The notes beneath the pieces were generated by a model. It made no database searches and was not told where the DNA came from. It saw only the letters and a list, made by a program, of their open reading frames with translations. From NCBI GenBank assembly GCA_001586195.1, contig CP014609.1, positions 2,694,501 to 2,758,500 of the forward strand: a stretch of 64,000 nt of DNA, written 5' to 3'. This DNA is from Solibacillus silvestris. GTDB lineage: Bacteria; Bacillota; Bacilli; Bacillales_A; Planococcaceae. The position numbers were made by a program, and so were the translations under genes. Below are positions 8,518-17,480 of this stretch, piece after piece (position 1 is the first letter of the stretch; each line of letters starts with the position of its first letter).

Positions 8518-9732
8518 TTACCATACGTTTTGTTTATATTTTTTATAGTAGTTAACCTGACGGATGAACATGTAGATTTTGCGTTTAAAATGCTTGTCCT
8601 GTTTATAGAACAACGGATTCACAATTTTCTTTTCCTGAATCAAACGTCGAATATCCTTTTTCACCGCTTCATCGTAAACAAATTTTTTTAATACAATTTT
8701 CGGCACGACTGAAAACAGCACATCCCCTTTTAAATACGAGCATGGTTTTGGAATATCGTAAATCAGATCTTCAACAAAGTTGCGTGCCAAATTATGACCC
8801 ATTGCATTAATATAATAACTTGAACGGCCTTGTCGAATATTTACTTCAAACACTTTAAACTTCCCGTCACGTTCATCATATTTTAAATCAAAGTTTGCGT
8901 AGCCGCGATAGCCGACCGCTTCCAAAAAGCCGCGCAGTTTCGTCATCACTTCTTCGTTATAACGGGAAATAAGCGCCGTGTAATTGCCAATCGCCGTTTT
9001 CGTATGTTCCTGAAGGACAACTTGTGCAAACGATACGAGCTGTGTTTCCCCTTTAGAATTGACATAGACAACCGAATCCCACATTGCTGTATCTTCACCG
9101 GGAATATAATCCTGAATAATAAGTTCTTCCAGGTAGCCGCTATTTTTAATCATATCGATCACTTGTTGAACTTCTTCTTTGTTTTCTACTTTGAAAACTT
9201 TCGCCTGGCCTTCAAATGGATGACGGCTATACTCAATCCCGTTACTCGGTTTAATAATAACCGGATACATCATCTCGGTTTCGAATTGACCATCAGTTTT
9301 GCAATCATAAAATACCGTCGTCGGAATATCGATTCCATATTGTTCACAAAGTTTATAGAAATTGGATTTAATCTGTAAGTCATTCATTAACGTTTCGTCG
9401 ATATAGTTGAACACGAAGTAATCTCTTAATATCGCGCTGTTTTCAATAATTAAACGGACGTATAAATCATTTGTGCCGATCAAAATCAGTTTTTCTGCTT
9501 CTTTTTCATATTTTTTCGCTACGCTAATTAAAATTTTGGCAAACTGATCCGGTTCACCAAGTTTTTTGTCATACTCAATTGCACGTGGAATATTGCTTAA
9601 GTTCGTAAAAGGTAAAACACCTTTCCCTACTAGAATCGGACGGATCTTATATTCTTCATGGAAAGATATCGCCATGTTGTATGCATTAATATCAGTACCG
9701 ACAATAATCGGTAAAAATGGTTGTCGAGTCAT
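8518..9732 (-). CDS. ATP-grasp carboxylate-amine ligase, candidate D-aspartate ligase of peptidoglycan
   Basis: 404 residues. The N-terminal PFLPIIVGTDINAYNMAISFHEEY matches the opening of Enterococcus Aslfm-type D-aspartate ligases as I remember it. Central ATP-grasp features follow: YPVIIKPSNG, LIIQDYIPGED, and the metal-binding VFEVNIRQGRSS (about residue 310). Aslfm adds a D-amino acid to the lysine side chain of the cell-wall precursor, giving L-Lys-D-Asp (or D-Glu) cross-bridges; this wall type is known for Lysinibacillus and Solibacillus. The cytosolic location and monocistronic setting (own terminator) fit. The ATG at 9732 is chosen over one 17 codons upstream because GAGAGGAAG precedes it by 7 bases. 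The exact substrate is an inference; a generic ATP-grasp ligase is the alternative. Confidence 0.7.
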   Translation of the reverse strand: MTRQPFLPIIVGTDINAYNMAISFHEEYKIRPILVGKGVLPFTNLSNIPRAIEYDKKLGEPDQFAKILISVAKKYEKEAEKLILIGTNDLYVRLIIENSAILRDYFVFNYIDETLMNDLQIKSNFYKLCEQYGIDIPTTVFYDCKTDGQFETEMMYPVIIKPSNGIEYSRHPFEGQAKVFKVENKEEVQQVIDMIKNSGYLEELIIQDYIPGEDTAMWDSVVYVNSKGETQLVSFAQVVLQEHTKTAIGNYTALISRYNEEVMTKLRGFLEAVGYRGYANFDLKYDERDGKFKVFEVNIRQGRSSYYINAMGHNLARNFVEDLIYDIPKPCSYLKGDVLFSVVPKIVLKKFVYDEAVKKDIRRLIQEKKIVNPLFYKQDKHFKRKIYMFIRQVNYYKKYKQNVW

Positions 9733-9908
9733 TACTATACTTCCTCTCAATCTGTTCAACGGTATTCTTATTTGATTTATCACTTATTTATCATACAATA
9801 CTCTATCGATTTATGCTGTATTTTGTAAATGCTTTTTATTATTTCCCGAATATTTTAATGAAACTTCTCCTCGTTTAAAACGTACGTATTAAGTAAGAGG
9901 TGATCGGG

Positions 9909-10835
9909 ATGAATGCTCAATTACAATTATTCTTCACAAACATTGATAAAATCGTTTTATATTTTGGAGCAGATGCAAAATATTTTTATATTGACCTTGC
10001 ACTAAAACTGACTGTCCGCAATATTGTATTTAACTATGAGGATTATGAAAGCGTGCGTCAACAAATTAAAAACAATACAAAATGGTATAACTTTGCTCGC
10101 GTTAATACTCAGATTATTAATACATATTATGTTCATTATGCAAAGGAACCTGAAAAAATCGGTGAGGTTATAAATCTCCATAAATTATTGACGAAGCAGT
10201 TTAGCCGCCATGAAGACAGCTATATTGCGGCTGCCTATTTAAAATCGGAAGAACATATCGAGCGAATCGGTCTGTTAATTACAGATTTAATGGACAAACA
10301 AAGCGTAAAATATGCGCCTTTAAAACTTTCCACGAGTACGATGCTTGCCGGGCGTGTGGAAGATACTAAAGTATTGGCAAATAGTGTGGAAAAGTATTAT
10401 CAGGCGCTTGTGTCTATCGGATATGAACGAACAAAGGACACGACAAATACAGCTGTCATTTTAACAATCGGAACAGGAGATTTTCATAATGAAACCTTTG
10501 CCCGATTAAAAGAGCTGACGGCTTTTATTAGAAAAACAGAAAAAAAACTTACACCGTACCATTACAATACGATTGCCCTGCTCTCGCTTGCGAAGTTCGA
10601 AGTGCACCAATTCCCGGCACTACATGATATGCATGAAGAAATTTGCCGCTTTTTAAAGATGGATCGAAGCCAGTTTAACTCATTGCTAGTAGCCACTCAA
10701 ATTTACACATCGACTGAATCTATCGGTGACTTACCCTCATATGATGTAGATTTCTCCACAATTATTTTCTCTGCTGCAGAGCATTCAAATTCTGGTCGTT
10801 ATGAAAGCGACCTTCCTGCTGGCGGTGCTGACTGA
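9909..10835 (+). CDS. DUF4003-like protein of unknown function
   Basis: 308 residues, largely alpha-helical and soluble, with no signal peptide or membrane segment. Segments such as HEDSYIAAAYL and KLSTSTMLAGR look like the DUF4003 family found in Bacillales; I assign this from memory with moderate certainty. A GTG three codons earlier is possible, but the ATG at 9909 sits 8 bases after AGAGG. The gene is divergent from the ATP-grasp ligase and ends at a shared terminator. No function can be proposed. Confidence 0.75.
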   Translation: MNAQLQLFFTNIDKIVLYFGADAKYFYIDLALKLTVRNIVFNYEDYESVRQQIKNNTKWYNFARVNTQIINTYYVHYAKEPEKIGEVINLHKLLTKQFSRHEDSYIAAAYLKSEEHIERIGLLITDLMDKQSVKYAPLKLSTSTMLAGRVEDTKVLANSVEKYYQALVSIGYERTKDTTNTAVILTIGTGDFHNETFARLKELTAFIRKTEKKLTPYHYNTIALLSLAKFEVHQFPALHDMHEEICRFLKMDRSQFNSLLVATQIYTSTESIGDLPSYDVDFSTIIFSAAEHSNSGRYESDLPAGGAD

Positions 10836-10847
10836 AAGAAAAACAAA

Positions 10848-10890
10848 AAAACTGTGCTGAACCGGAAGAGACTCCATTCAGCACAGTTTT
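10848..10890. terminator. Bidirectional intrinsic terminator
   Basis: A perfect 14-bp inverted repeat (10848-10861 with 10877-10890) with A/T tails on both sides separates the convergent DUF4003-like and sstT genes. Confidence 0.88.
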
Positions 10891-10891
10891 A

Positions 10892-12103
10892 TTAATTTTG
10901 TTTACGTTCTTTCGCATATTCAGCAGCTGCCGTAAATACGATATCCGTCGAAGAATTCAATGCTGTTTCACAAGAATCCTGGATTACACCGATGATAAAA
11001 CCAATTGCAACTACTTGCATCGCAATATCATCTGAAATCCCAAAGAGGCTACATGCTAACGGAATCAGTAATAGCGACCCGCCTGCAACACCCGAAGCAC
11101 CAGCAGCCGATACTGCAGCCATTACCATTAAGATGACCGCAGTCAGGAAATCAACTTCGATACCTAATGTATGAGCAGTTGCCATCGTCAGTACGGAAAT
11201 TGTAATCGCAGCCCCGCCCATATTTATTGTTGCACCTAAAGGTATCGATACAGCATATGTATCTTTATTTAATTTCAGCTTCTCTGCCAATGCCATATTG
11301 ACTGGAATATTAGCCGCTGAACTACGTGTGAAAAAGGCTGTAATTCCGCTCTCTTTTATAGATGTAAAAATAAGCGGATACGGATTTCTGCGTGCTACTG
11401 CATATACAATAAGTGGATTTACAACGAGCGCTACAAAGAACATTGTTCCTACTAAGATCAGAATTAGACGAGCATATTCCCCTAATGCTGAAAGGCCTGT
11501 CGTTGAAATCGCTTCAAATACTATTCCTAAAATACCGAATGGCGCTAAGTTAATAATCCATTGCACAACTTTTGTAATAGCATCCGAAAAATTCGCAATA
11601 ACACCTTTAGTTGAATCGTTCGCAGCTTTTAAAGCAATCCCTAAAACAACTGCCCAAGCTAAAATGCCGAGATAATTTGCGTTCATAATTGCACTTACCG
11701 GGTTTGTCACGATATTGAATAATAATGTTTCAAACACTTCAAGTATCCCGCTAGGCGGAGCCACATCCTGTGCTTCTGTTTTTAATGTTAATACTGTCGG
11801 GAAAATAAAGCTTGCAATGACGGCAACAAATCCTGCCGCGAATGTCGCAACTCCGTATAAAGCTAGAATCATTTTCATATTTGTTGCTTTGCCGCCAGCA
11901 TGTGAAGCAATCGCATTAATAACAAGCACGAACACCAAAATCGGTGCAACTGCTTTTAAGGCTGAAACGAATAGAGTTCCTAGAATGGTAATACCACTCA
12001 CCGCTTCCGGTATCGTCAGTGCTAAAATAACACCAATAATTATACCAATAATAATACGGTTTACTAAGTTAATGCTGTTCCATTTTTCGAACAATCTTTT
12101 CAT
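10892..12103 (-). CDS. sstT: Serine/threonine:sodium symporter
   Basis: 403 residues of the dicarboxylate/amino acid:cation symporter family. Eight or so membrane segments and two re-entrant loops are implied; the diagnostic [14 protein letters not shown] (serine-rich loop HP1), [13 protein letters not shown] (TM7 sodium site) and [17 protein letters not shown] (HP2) match SstT rather than GltP/DctA. It imports L-serine and L-threonine with Na+. It is transcribed alone and ends at a strong shared terminator. The 214-bp upstream region has no riboswitch I recognise. Confidence 0.9.
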   Translation of the reverse strand: MKRLFEKWNSINLVNRIIIGIIIGVILALTIPEAVSGITILGTLFVSALKAVAPILVFVLVINAIASHAGGKATNMKMILALYGVATFAAGFVAVIASFIFPTVLTLKTEAQDVAPPSGILEVFETLLFNIVTNPVSAIMNANYLGILAWAVVLGIALKAANDSTKGVIANFSDAITKVVQWIINLAPFGILGIVFEAISTTGLSALGEYARLILILVGTMFFVALVVNPLIVYAVARRNPYPLIFTSIKESGITAFFTRSSAANIPVNMALAEKLKLNKDTYAVSIPLGATINMGGAAITISVLTMATAHTLGIEVDFLTAVILMVMAAVSAAGASGVAGGSLLLIPLACSLFGISDDIAMQVVAIGFIIGVIQDSCETALNSSTDIVFTAAAEYAKERKQN

Positions 12104-12308
12104 AATTTCCCCCGCTATTCTAAGATGTTACATTGCTTCTGGATGTTTGAGAACGAGTAAGTGAATGGATCTGATCAATGCACTACAAAATTCTCCGGCT
12201 GAAGCTACTTTTCTATATAACACTTCAAAATTTAATAATTTACTATAGACCAATAATACAATGTGCGACTAAATAACACAACTGTATTTTTCCACAGTAC
12301 AATGTTAA

Positions 12309-12329
12309 GAAGCAACTTTAAACTGCTTC
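12309..12329 (-). terminator. Weak hairpin at the end of the symporter gene
   Basis: GAAGCA/TGCTTC (12309-12314 with 12324-12329) straddles the stop codon of the minus-strand gene; the T tract after it is interrupted. Confidence 0.35.
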
Positions 12330-13256
12330 CGAATTTTTTCGGATTATTTTATAAAATATTGAAGCTAAAACTTGCTGGAATAACATCCCGAAAACGACCG
12401 GCATCGCTACTTTTGACGGAAAATATGTGGTAGCGATAACGACCCCTACCGCAATATTCCGCATTCCTCCATTAAAAACAAATGTCGCCTGATCAGCCTC
12501 TGATTTCCATAACAGCCGACCAAGTACAAGGGAGAATACATAGCCAGAAACTGCCAAAAACAGGACAACAGCAATAACTTTCGCCAGCTCCAAGTCAATC
12601 GTTTTTACATAAGGTGCAATTGCACTACTATTAATCATAATAATTCCGAATAAACAGAGCTTTGAAACTAAAGACATTGGTTTTCCATATTGTTCGAATA
12701 ACTTCCCTTTCGTCCATTCGTTTACAAGGATACCCAATATAGACGGTAAAACAATCATCCAAATAAGATCAAAAATAAGTGCTGATGTATTTAGTGATAT
12801 CGATTCCCCGACAACTAAATGCAAAATTAATGGCATAAGGATCGGAGCAAGCAGAGTATCAATCAATATAATGGCGAGAGATAAAGGCAAGTTTCCTTTA
12901 CTGATCGTCACCCAAATGACGCTCGTAACCCCTGTTGGTACGGCAACGGATATTAGAAATCCAATCGTTAATAAGCGGTCATCGAATATGAGTTCCGCCA
13001 GAAAGAACGCCCATAAAGGCATGAGAATATGTAGAAAAGCGATGACAAATAAAATCGTTTTAGGGTATTGTTTAAACACTTTTATATCGCGAAATTTTAG
13101 ATTCAAGCTGCTGATGAATGTCATCACGGCAAATAATACCGGGACTAGAAAAAGAAAATGTGTTCCGATTTTTTCGAGCAGCACACCGATGACTAAACTG
13201 AGGGGTGTTAATACCGGCATCCACTTTTGAATAAATTGATTGAGCAATTGAACCAT
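12318..13256 (-). CDS. Bile acid:sodium symporter (BASS) family transporter
   Basis: 312 residues with nine or ten hydrophobic segments. The segment VAVPTGVTSVIWVTISKGNLPLSLAIILIDTLLAPILMP and the FNGGMRNIAVGVVIA stretch are characteristic of the BASS/YocS fold, where they form the crossing helices and Na+ sites. Known relatives move bile acids, pantoate, pyruvate or other organic anions with Na+; the substrate here cannot be told. AGAGG lies 8 bases before the ATG. It follows sstT's upstream region with its own transcription unit. Confidence 0.8.
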   Translation of the reverse strand: MVQLLNQFIQKWMPVLTPLSLVIGVLLEKIGTHFLFLVPVLFAVMTFISSLNLKFRDIKVFKQYPKTILFVIAFLHILMPLWAFFLAELIFDDRLLTIGFLISVAVPTGVTSVIWVTISKGNLPLSLAIILIDTLLAPILMPLILHLVVGESISLNTSALIFDLIWMIVLPSILGILVNEWTKGKLFEQYGKPMSLVSKLCLFGIIMINSSAIAPYVKTIDLELAKVIAVVLFLAVSGYVFSLVLGRLLWKSEADQATFVFNGGMRNIAVGVVIATTYFPSKVAMPVVFGMLFQQVLASIFYKIIRKNSEAV

Positions 13257-13376
13257 GCATTGTGCCTCTTTTCTTGAATTTATATTCCTTACCGAATTGT
13301 ATCATAAGCGGATTACGTCCGGACCAGAATGAAATTCAACCATCAATTTAGTAAAGCAACCGTTTAAATAGATAAG

Positions 13377-13404
13377 TTTGCAAAGATTATGGTATTTTTA
13401 TAAT
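13377..13404 (+). promoter_or_regulatory. Probable sigma-A promoter of the small membrane protein gene
   Basis: TTTGCA (13377-13382), 16-base spacer and TATAAT (13399-13404) lie 24 bases ahead of the TTG start at 13428, with AAGGAGG between them. Confidence 0.6.
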
Positions 13405-13427
13405 AGGTATTTAAGGAGGTTATTGCA

Positions 13428-13628
13428 TTGTCATTATCTAAAAAGGGCTATCTTGTCTTGTTTGTCGGGATACTTTTATTAATCAGTTCTATCTTTTTCA
13501 CAACTAACTGGAGCATTACTTCATGGCTTGTATTATTTATCGTCAGTCTGCTATTTTGTACAGTCGGAATCATTATGTTAATTGTACATTTAGTTAAACA
13601 AATAAAGTTGGAAAAGCAGAATAAGTAA
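13428..13628 (+). CDS. Small two-helix membrane protein, unknown
   Basis: 66 residues with two hydrophobic helices (about residues 7-25 and 31-53) and a basic tail KQIKLEKQNK. It starts at TTG with a full AAGGAGG ribosome site 8 bases upstream and has its own sigma-A-like promoter and terminator, which together make it a real gene. I do not recognise a family. Confidence 0.75.
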   Translation: MSLSKKGYLVLFVGILLLISSIFFTTNWSITSWLVLFIVSLLFCTVGIIMLIVHLVKQIKLEKQNK

Positions 13629-13636
13629 AACAAATG

Positions 13637-13672
13637 AAAAATGAGCAACCGTATTGTTGGTTGCTCATTTTT
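13637..13672. terminator. Bidirectional intrinsic terminator
   Basis: A perfect 14-bp stem AAAAATGAGCAACC/GGTTGCTCATTTTT (13637-13650 with 13659-13672) lies between two convergent small genes. Confidence 0.88.
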
Positions 13673-13829
13673 ATTTTTCTTCCTTTACGGATAGGATGTT
13701 AACGGCTTCTTCAAATTGAATACGTACTGTTTTTCTCGCACGTACGGATGATTTTGCTTTCACTTGAACTTGTTTTTTTTCGCCATTATGCTCAATTTCC
13801 ACTAAAAAGCATTTTGCACCACATTGCAT
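13671..13829 (-). CDS. Small protein (52 aa), unknown
   Basis: ATG at 13829 to TAA at 13671 encodes 52 residues: MQCGAKCFLVEIEHNGEKKQ, then a basic stretch VQVKAKSSVRARKTVRIQ and an acidic tail. AAGGAG lies 9 bases before the ATG and the stop runs into a strong shared terminator, so the gene is credible despite its size. A CxxxxxC pair at residues 3 and 7 could bind metal; that is speculative. The beta-strand-like pattern with an Ala/Arg-rich helix resembles small Bacillales proteins of unknown role. Confidence 0.7.
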   Translation of the reverse strand: MQCGAKCFLVEIEHNGEKKQVQVKAKSSVRARKTVRIQFEEAVNILSVKEEK

Positions 13830-13970
13830 TTTCAACAGCTCCTTGCTTTAATTATAGTGACATTTGCCCTTATAATCTATTAGCTCAACTTTCGATAATA
13901 CTAAAAAAAGCCGCAAATAATTGACAATATGTCCATCATTTACGACCTTTTCTTATTTCGCATTAACGGA

Positions 13971-13997
13971 CCGTGGGGAGGAAAAATACCCCCACGG
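13971..13997 (-). terminator. GC-rich hairpin after the short CNNM gene
   Basis: CCGTGGGG/CCCCACGG (13971-13978 with 13990-13997) follows the stop at 14012 on the minus strand. The T tract is poor, so termination is likely but not certain. Confidence 0.5.
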
Positions 13998-14011
13998 ATT
14001 GGAGTTTCACT

Positions 14012-15079
14012 TTATGTTGAGGGAACGATAATTTCCCCATCGTCTTCATCTTCAATTTCTCCAACAATTTCTGACAATATATCTTCCATCGTCACAAGAC
14101 CGATTGTGACACCTTTTTCATCTGTAACAATCGCCATATGGTTGCGCGATTGCTGCATTTTTAAAAACACGTCTTTTATCGCTACTGTTTCCTTATAACG
14201 GGGAATCTCACGAATATACGTACTGAAATTATTCTTCCGTCCCGCAGCTATATCTGTCAGCATTTCCTTCGAGTTAATGAAACCGATAAAGGCTGCTGTA
14301 TTTTTACTGCGATCAATGACCGGATAACGCGTAAATTCGTACTCGTCAATAACAGCAAGAATTTGCTCTAATGTATACGTTTTTTCGATTGTAATTATTT
14401 CATTGCGCGGAATCATTACTTCCCGTAATTTCCGTGTATCAAAAGCAAAGATATTTTCTAGATAGGCAAGCTCTGTCTGGTTGATTTCTCCACCTTCATA
14501 ACTTTGCGTCACAATCATTTTAAGCTCTTCTTCCGAGTAAACTGTATCGTGACCAGCCGGTTTGACACCAAAGATTTTGAGCAGCCCACGAGCAGAACCG
14601 TTTAATATCGAGATAATCGGTCCTGTAATTTTACCGAACCAATAAAGTGGCGGTGCCAATAATAGTGTCATTTTTTCTGCATATTGGATAGCCAATGTCT
14701 TTGGCATTAATTCGCCAAGTACTACGTGTAAAAAAGTAACAACCGATAATGCAATAACATAAGAAAGGGCTGTTGCAACCGCCGCTGGAATGCTGAAGTA
14801 GTCAAAAACAGGCTCAAGCATTTTCTCTACGGTCGGTTCCCCGAGTGCACCAAGAATTAACGCTGTAATCGTAATTCCAAGCTGACAGGCTGACAAATAA
14901 TAATCCAAATCCTGTGTTACCTTTTTTGCCGTGACGGCTTTTTTATTGCCCTCTGCGATCAGCTGATCGATTCGTGACATACGCACTTTTAAAATTGAGA
15001 ATTCTGCTCCAACGAAAAAGGCTGTTAACAAAATAAATACTGCAATTAAAATTAAATTTATCATTATAATACTGTCCAA
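14012..15079 (-). CDS. CNNM/CorC-family membrane protein, short form (DUF21 + CBS pair)
   Basis: 355 residues. A DUF21 (CNNM) transmembrane domain (about 1-185) with the motif VRMSRIDQLIAEGNKKA and a CBS pair (about 205-335; REVMIPRNEIITIEK starts it) are present. The protein stops at EIVGEIEDEDDGEIIVPST, where family members usually continue with a ~80-residue CorC/HlyC C-terminal domain; this is missing. Relatives export or regulate Mg2+ or other divalent cations. The start is TTG at 15079 with GGGGG 6 bases upstream. It is the second of two tandem paralogues and has the same leader motif as the first. Confidence 0.85.
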   Translation of the reverse strand: MDSIIMINLILIAVFILLTAFFVGAEFSILKVRMSRIDQLIAEGNKKAVTAKKVTQDLDYYLSACQLGITITALILGALGEPTVEKMLEPVFDYFSIPAAVATALSYVIALSVVTFLHVVLGELMPKTLAIQYAEKMTLLLAPPLYWFGKITGPIISILNGSARGLLKIFGVKPAGHDTVYSEEELKMIVTQSYEGGEINQTELAYLENIFAFDTRKLREVMIPRNEIITIEKTYTLEQILAVIDEYEFTRYPVIDRSKNTAAFIGFINSKEMLTDIAAGRKNNFSTYIREIPRYKETVAIKDVFLKMQQSRNHMAIVTDEKGVTIGLVTMEDILSEIVGEIEDEDDGEIIVPST

Positions 15080-15113
15080 TTAATTCCCCCGAAATATGAG
15101 GGATTCACCTCCA
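15080..15113 (-). promoter_or_regulatory. Leader motif shared by the two CNNM genes (copy 2)
   Basis: On the minus strand TGGAGGTGAATCCCTC (15098-15113) precedes the G-rich ribosome site and the TTG GAC start. The same 16 bases and layout occur at 16481-16496 before the paralogue. The strong GGAGGTG is 20 or more bases from the start codon, too far to act directly. Confidence 0.5.
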
Positions 15114-15135
15114 AGACATATAAAGTATCGATCAT

Positions 15136-16464
15136 TTACTGCTGAAGTTTATATTGTCTTAATACAACTTCTTTAATTTGATAATTGTCCATATCCGAAA
15201 TGACCCAAATATGGTCGTCGAATTTAATTTCATCACCGATTTGAAGCTCTTCACCGTTTTTGATTGAATCGATGTTCGTATGCTGAATCCAGCCGCCAAT
15301 TGTATCTATCTCTTCACTGTCCTCAAACTCAAAACCGAAGCGATCTTCCAGTTCGTCGAGCAGTACACGACCATTAATCGTATATTCGTTTTCTCCTGAC
15401 TTACGAATATCATCTACTTCATCCTCATCAAATTCATCCCGAATCTCTCCAACCAGCTCTTCCAAAACGTCTTCCATCGTTAATACTCCGGCTGTACCGC
15501 CATATTCATCGATAATGACCGTCATATGCACTTTCGCCTTTTGCATTTTTAATAGTGCATCTTGGATACTAGTCACACCTAAAACAAATGGTACTTTCGT
15601 TAAAAACTGCTCGAGCTGTACTGTTCGATTTGAAACGATATAGCTAAGAAGCTTGTTTGCATTAATCACACCAATAATGCGGTCTTTATCATTATTTTCA
15701 ACAATCGGATAACGTGTATAGTTATGTTCATCTAAAATTTGGATAATCTCTTCGGCGCTCATATCTTTGTCGATTGTAACTAAGTCTGTTCGAGGCACCA
15801 TAATATCTTTTGCAACACGCTCATCAAAAGCAAATACATTTTCTAAATATTTCAGTTCTTGTTGATCAATTTGTCCGCCCTGGAAACTCTGTGCCATAAT
15901 AATTTTCAGTTCTTCTTCAGAATAGGCCTGCTCTTCACTTGCTGATTTAACACCAACTGCACGTAATAATAACCGAGATGTTCCATTTAATGCCTGAATA
16001 AACGGATACATAATTTTACCGAACCAATAAAGTGGTCCTGCAAGCATTAAAGTTACTTTCTCGGAAAACTGAATCGCTAACGTTTTTGGCGCCATTTCGC
16101 CAATTACTACGTGCAAATAACTTACAATAGCTAGTGCAATTACATAAGAAGCAGCCGAAGCTACAACATCCGAAACATTTAACCAGTCAAATACAGGATA
16201 TAGCAGTTCTTTTACATACGGCTTCGTAAACGCTCCTAAACCGATTGCTGTAATGGTAATACCAAGCTGACAGGCAGATAAATAATAATCTAGGTCTCCT
16301 GCTACTTTTTTTGCAATGACTGCTTTCTTATTGCCTTCCAAAATCAATTGGTCAATACGGGATTTACGAATTTTAACAACAGCAAATTCAGCTGCAACGA
16401 AAAATCCAGTTAAACCTAAAAAAATAATTAATAAAATGATGTTTAATATGGTGTTTACGTCCAA
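15136..16464 (-). CDS. CNNM/CorC-family membrane protein, full length (DUF21 + CBS pair + CorC_HlyC)
   Basis: 442 residues. DUF21 transmembrane domain (about 1-190), CBS pair (about 210-340; KDIMVPRTDLVTIDK) and a C-terminal transporter-associated domain (about 355-435; YTINGRVLLDELEDRFGF) are in the usual order. The conserved VVIGEMAPKTLAIQ lies in the membrane domain. The likely role is transport or control of Mg2+ or another divalent cation at the cell membrane. Translation probably starts at TTG 16464, 6 bases after GAGGG. The gap to the short paralogue is 56 bp, but that gene has its own copy of the leader. Confidence 0.88.
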   Translation of the reverse strand: MDVNTILNIILLIIFLGLTGFFVAAEFAVVKIRKSRIDQLILEGNKKAVIAKKVAGDLDYYLSACQLGITITAIGLGAFTKPYVKELLYPVFDWLNVSDVVASAASYVIALAIVSYLHVVIGEMAPKTLAIQFSEKVTLMLAGPLYWFGKIMYPFIQALNGTSRLLLRAVGVKSASEEQAYSEEELKIIMAQSFQGGQIDQQELKYLENVFAFDERVAKDIMVPRTDLVTIDKDMSAEEIIQILDEHNYTRYPIVENNDKDRIIGVINANKLLSYIVSNRTVQLEQFLTKVPFVLGVTSIQDALLKMQKAKVHMTVIIDEYGGTAGVLTMEDVLEELVGEIRDEFDEDEVDDIRKSGENEYTINGRVLLDELEDRFGFEFEDSEEIDTIGGWIQHTNIDSIKNGEELQIGDEIKFDDHIWVISDMDNYQIKEVVLRQYKLQQ

Positions 16465-16496
16465 TTACTTCCCTCAGCGTGAGGGATTCACCTCCA
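16465..16496 (-). promoter_or_regulatory. Leader motif shared by the two CNNM genes (copy 1), with hairpin
   Basis: On the minus strand TGGAGGTGAATCCCTC (16481-16496) is followed by CGCTGAGGG, so CCCTCA...TGAGGG forms a tight hairpin whose 3' arm contains the GAGGG ribosome site of the TTG start. This could sequester the site. Confidence 0.55.
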
Positions 16497-16695
16497 AAAA
16501 TAATTTAATAGTAATTCGGTCTTTCTGATATGTACCCAACTATCCTATTGAACATGCTAACTATAATGGTGAAGTTACTAATTCTTATAGAAGAAATATT
16601 GCCCTCAAAACCATCACGTTATAGTTTATAAAAATTATATAGTTTTTTTTATCAAATCACAATAAATTGTGCCCAATAAATAAAGAACTAAAAAA

Positions 16696-16733
16696 AAAAG
16701 CTTTCAACTTTGAACTCAAAGCTGAAAACTTTT
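16696..16733 (-). terminator. Intrinsic terminator of the lipoprotein gene
   Basis: AAAAG.TTTCA.CTTTG pairs with CAAAG.TGAAA.CTTTT (16696-16733) 8 bp after the minus-strand stop; a T-rich tract follows on that strand. Confidence 0.65.
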
Positions 16734-16740
16734 AATAAAT

Positions 16741-17214
16741 TTATTCTACATCCATTGAAGATTTTAAAATTTCGCCGTTATATAATTGAACTTTTTCATA
16801 TTCGTCTTTCTCCACTTGGAGAACGAATGTATGAGGGACGCCTTCATCTTCACATTTTTGTCCCACATTGTCGATTAATTGAACTGCCAAGTAATTACCG
16901 TGTTTGTAAACATTATCGACTGAAGTACCACAGCTACCCGAGTAAGTAACTATAAATACGGCCATATATTTATCCATATCAAGCGTGAAATTGTCTACAT
17001 CAAAGCGAGCTTGCAAGGATTCAAACTGTCCTTGCGTATTTGCATAAGCAATATGCGGTACGAGCGTCTCGTAAATCGGTGCAATTTTTTCATCATACTT
17101 AATAATTTCAAATGGTACTGCCTGTTTTTCGGTAAATTTAACTTCTGTATTTTCTCCATTACTACAACCTGCCAACAACAATAAGATTATAGCGAACAAA
17201 TATTTTTTCATCAT
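16741..17214 (-). CDS. Putative lipoprotein, unknown function
   Basis: 157 residues with a lipoprotein signal (LLLLAGC, lipidated Cys about residue 17 followed by SNGEN). The mature part is about 140 residues with SGSCGTSVDN and GQKCEDEGVPHTF, two cysteines that could form a disulfide. I do not recognise the family; the predicted strand-rich C-terminus (TFVLQVEKDEYEKVQLYNGEIL) resembles small secreted beta proteins. Two adjacent ATGs are possible starts, with GAAGGG upstream. It is monocistronic. Confidence 0.75.
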   Translation of the reverse strand: MMKKYLFAIILLLLAGCSNGENTEVKFTEKQAVPFEIIKYDEKIAPIYETLVPHIAYANTQGQFESLQARFDVDNFTLDMDKYMAVFIVTYSGSCGTSVDNVYKHGNYLAVQLIDNVGQKCEDEGVPHTFVLQVEKDEYEKVQLYNGEILKSSMDVE

Positions 17215-17480
17215 AAATTCCCTTCTCTTTTACATCTTCATAGTGAATTTTAGTTTACTTTCAAACAATTTTCAAATCTTCAACCTTACTTTAAATAATT
17301 GTCCATTTGTTAACACTTTCCCCCTAATTCAATATGCAATAAAACATATTGATGGAACTAAATTTCTGGGCGAAAATTATGATCACTACGGTATTTTGAC
17401 TCGTATTAGGCGAATTCCTATTGGCGTTTATCCACATTTACATACATTACAAAGAATACTTAAGAAAGAAGGTATGCTTG

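Noticed and set aside
9842-9864. Sigma-B-like promoter upstream of the ATP-grasp ligase (GTTTCA-N11-GGGAAA, minus strand)
   Set aside because: The spacer of 11 is shorter than the usual 12-15, and the gene has no stress connection.
12104-12317. Possible structured leader or riboswitch upstream of sstT
   Set aside because: GCTTC/GAAGC pairing is long-range and no known riboswitch motif could be matched.
13929-14198. 89-residue plus-strand ORF rich in Ser/Ile
   Set aside because: Antisense shadow of the short CNNM gene, without a ribosome site.
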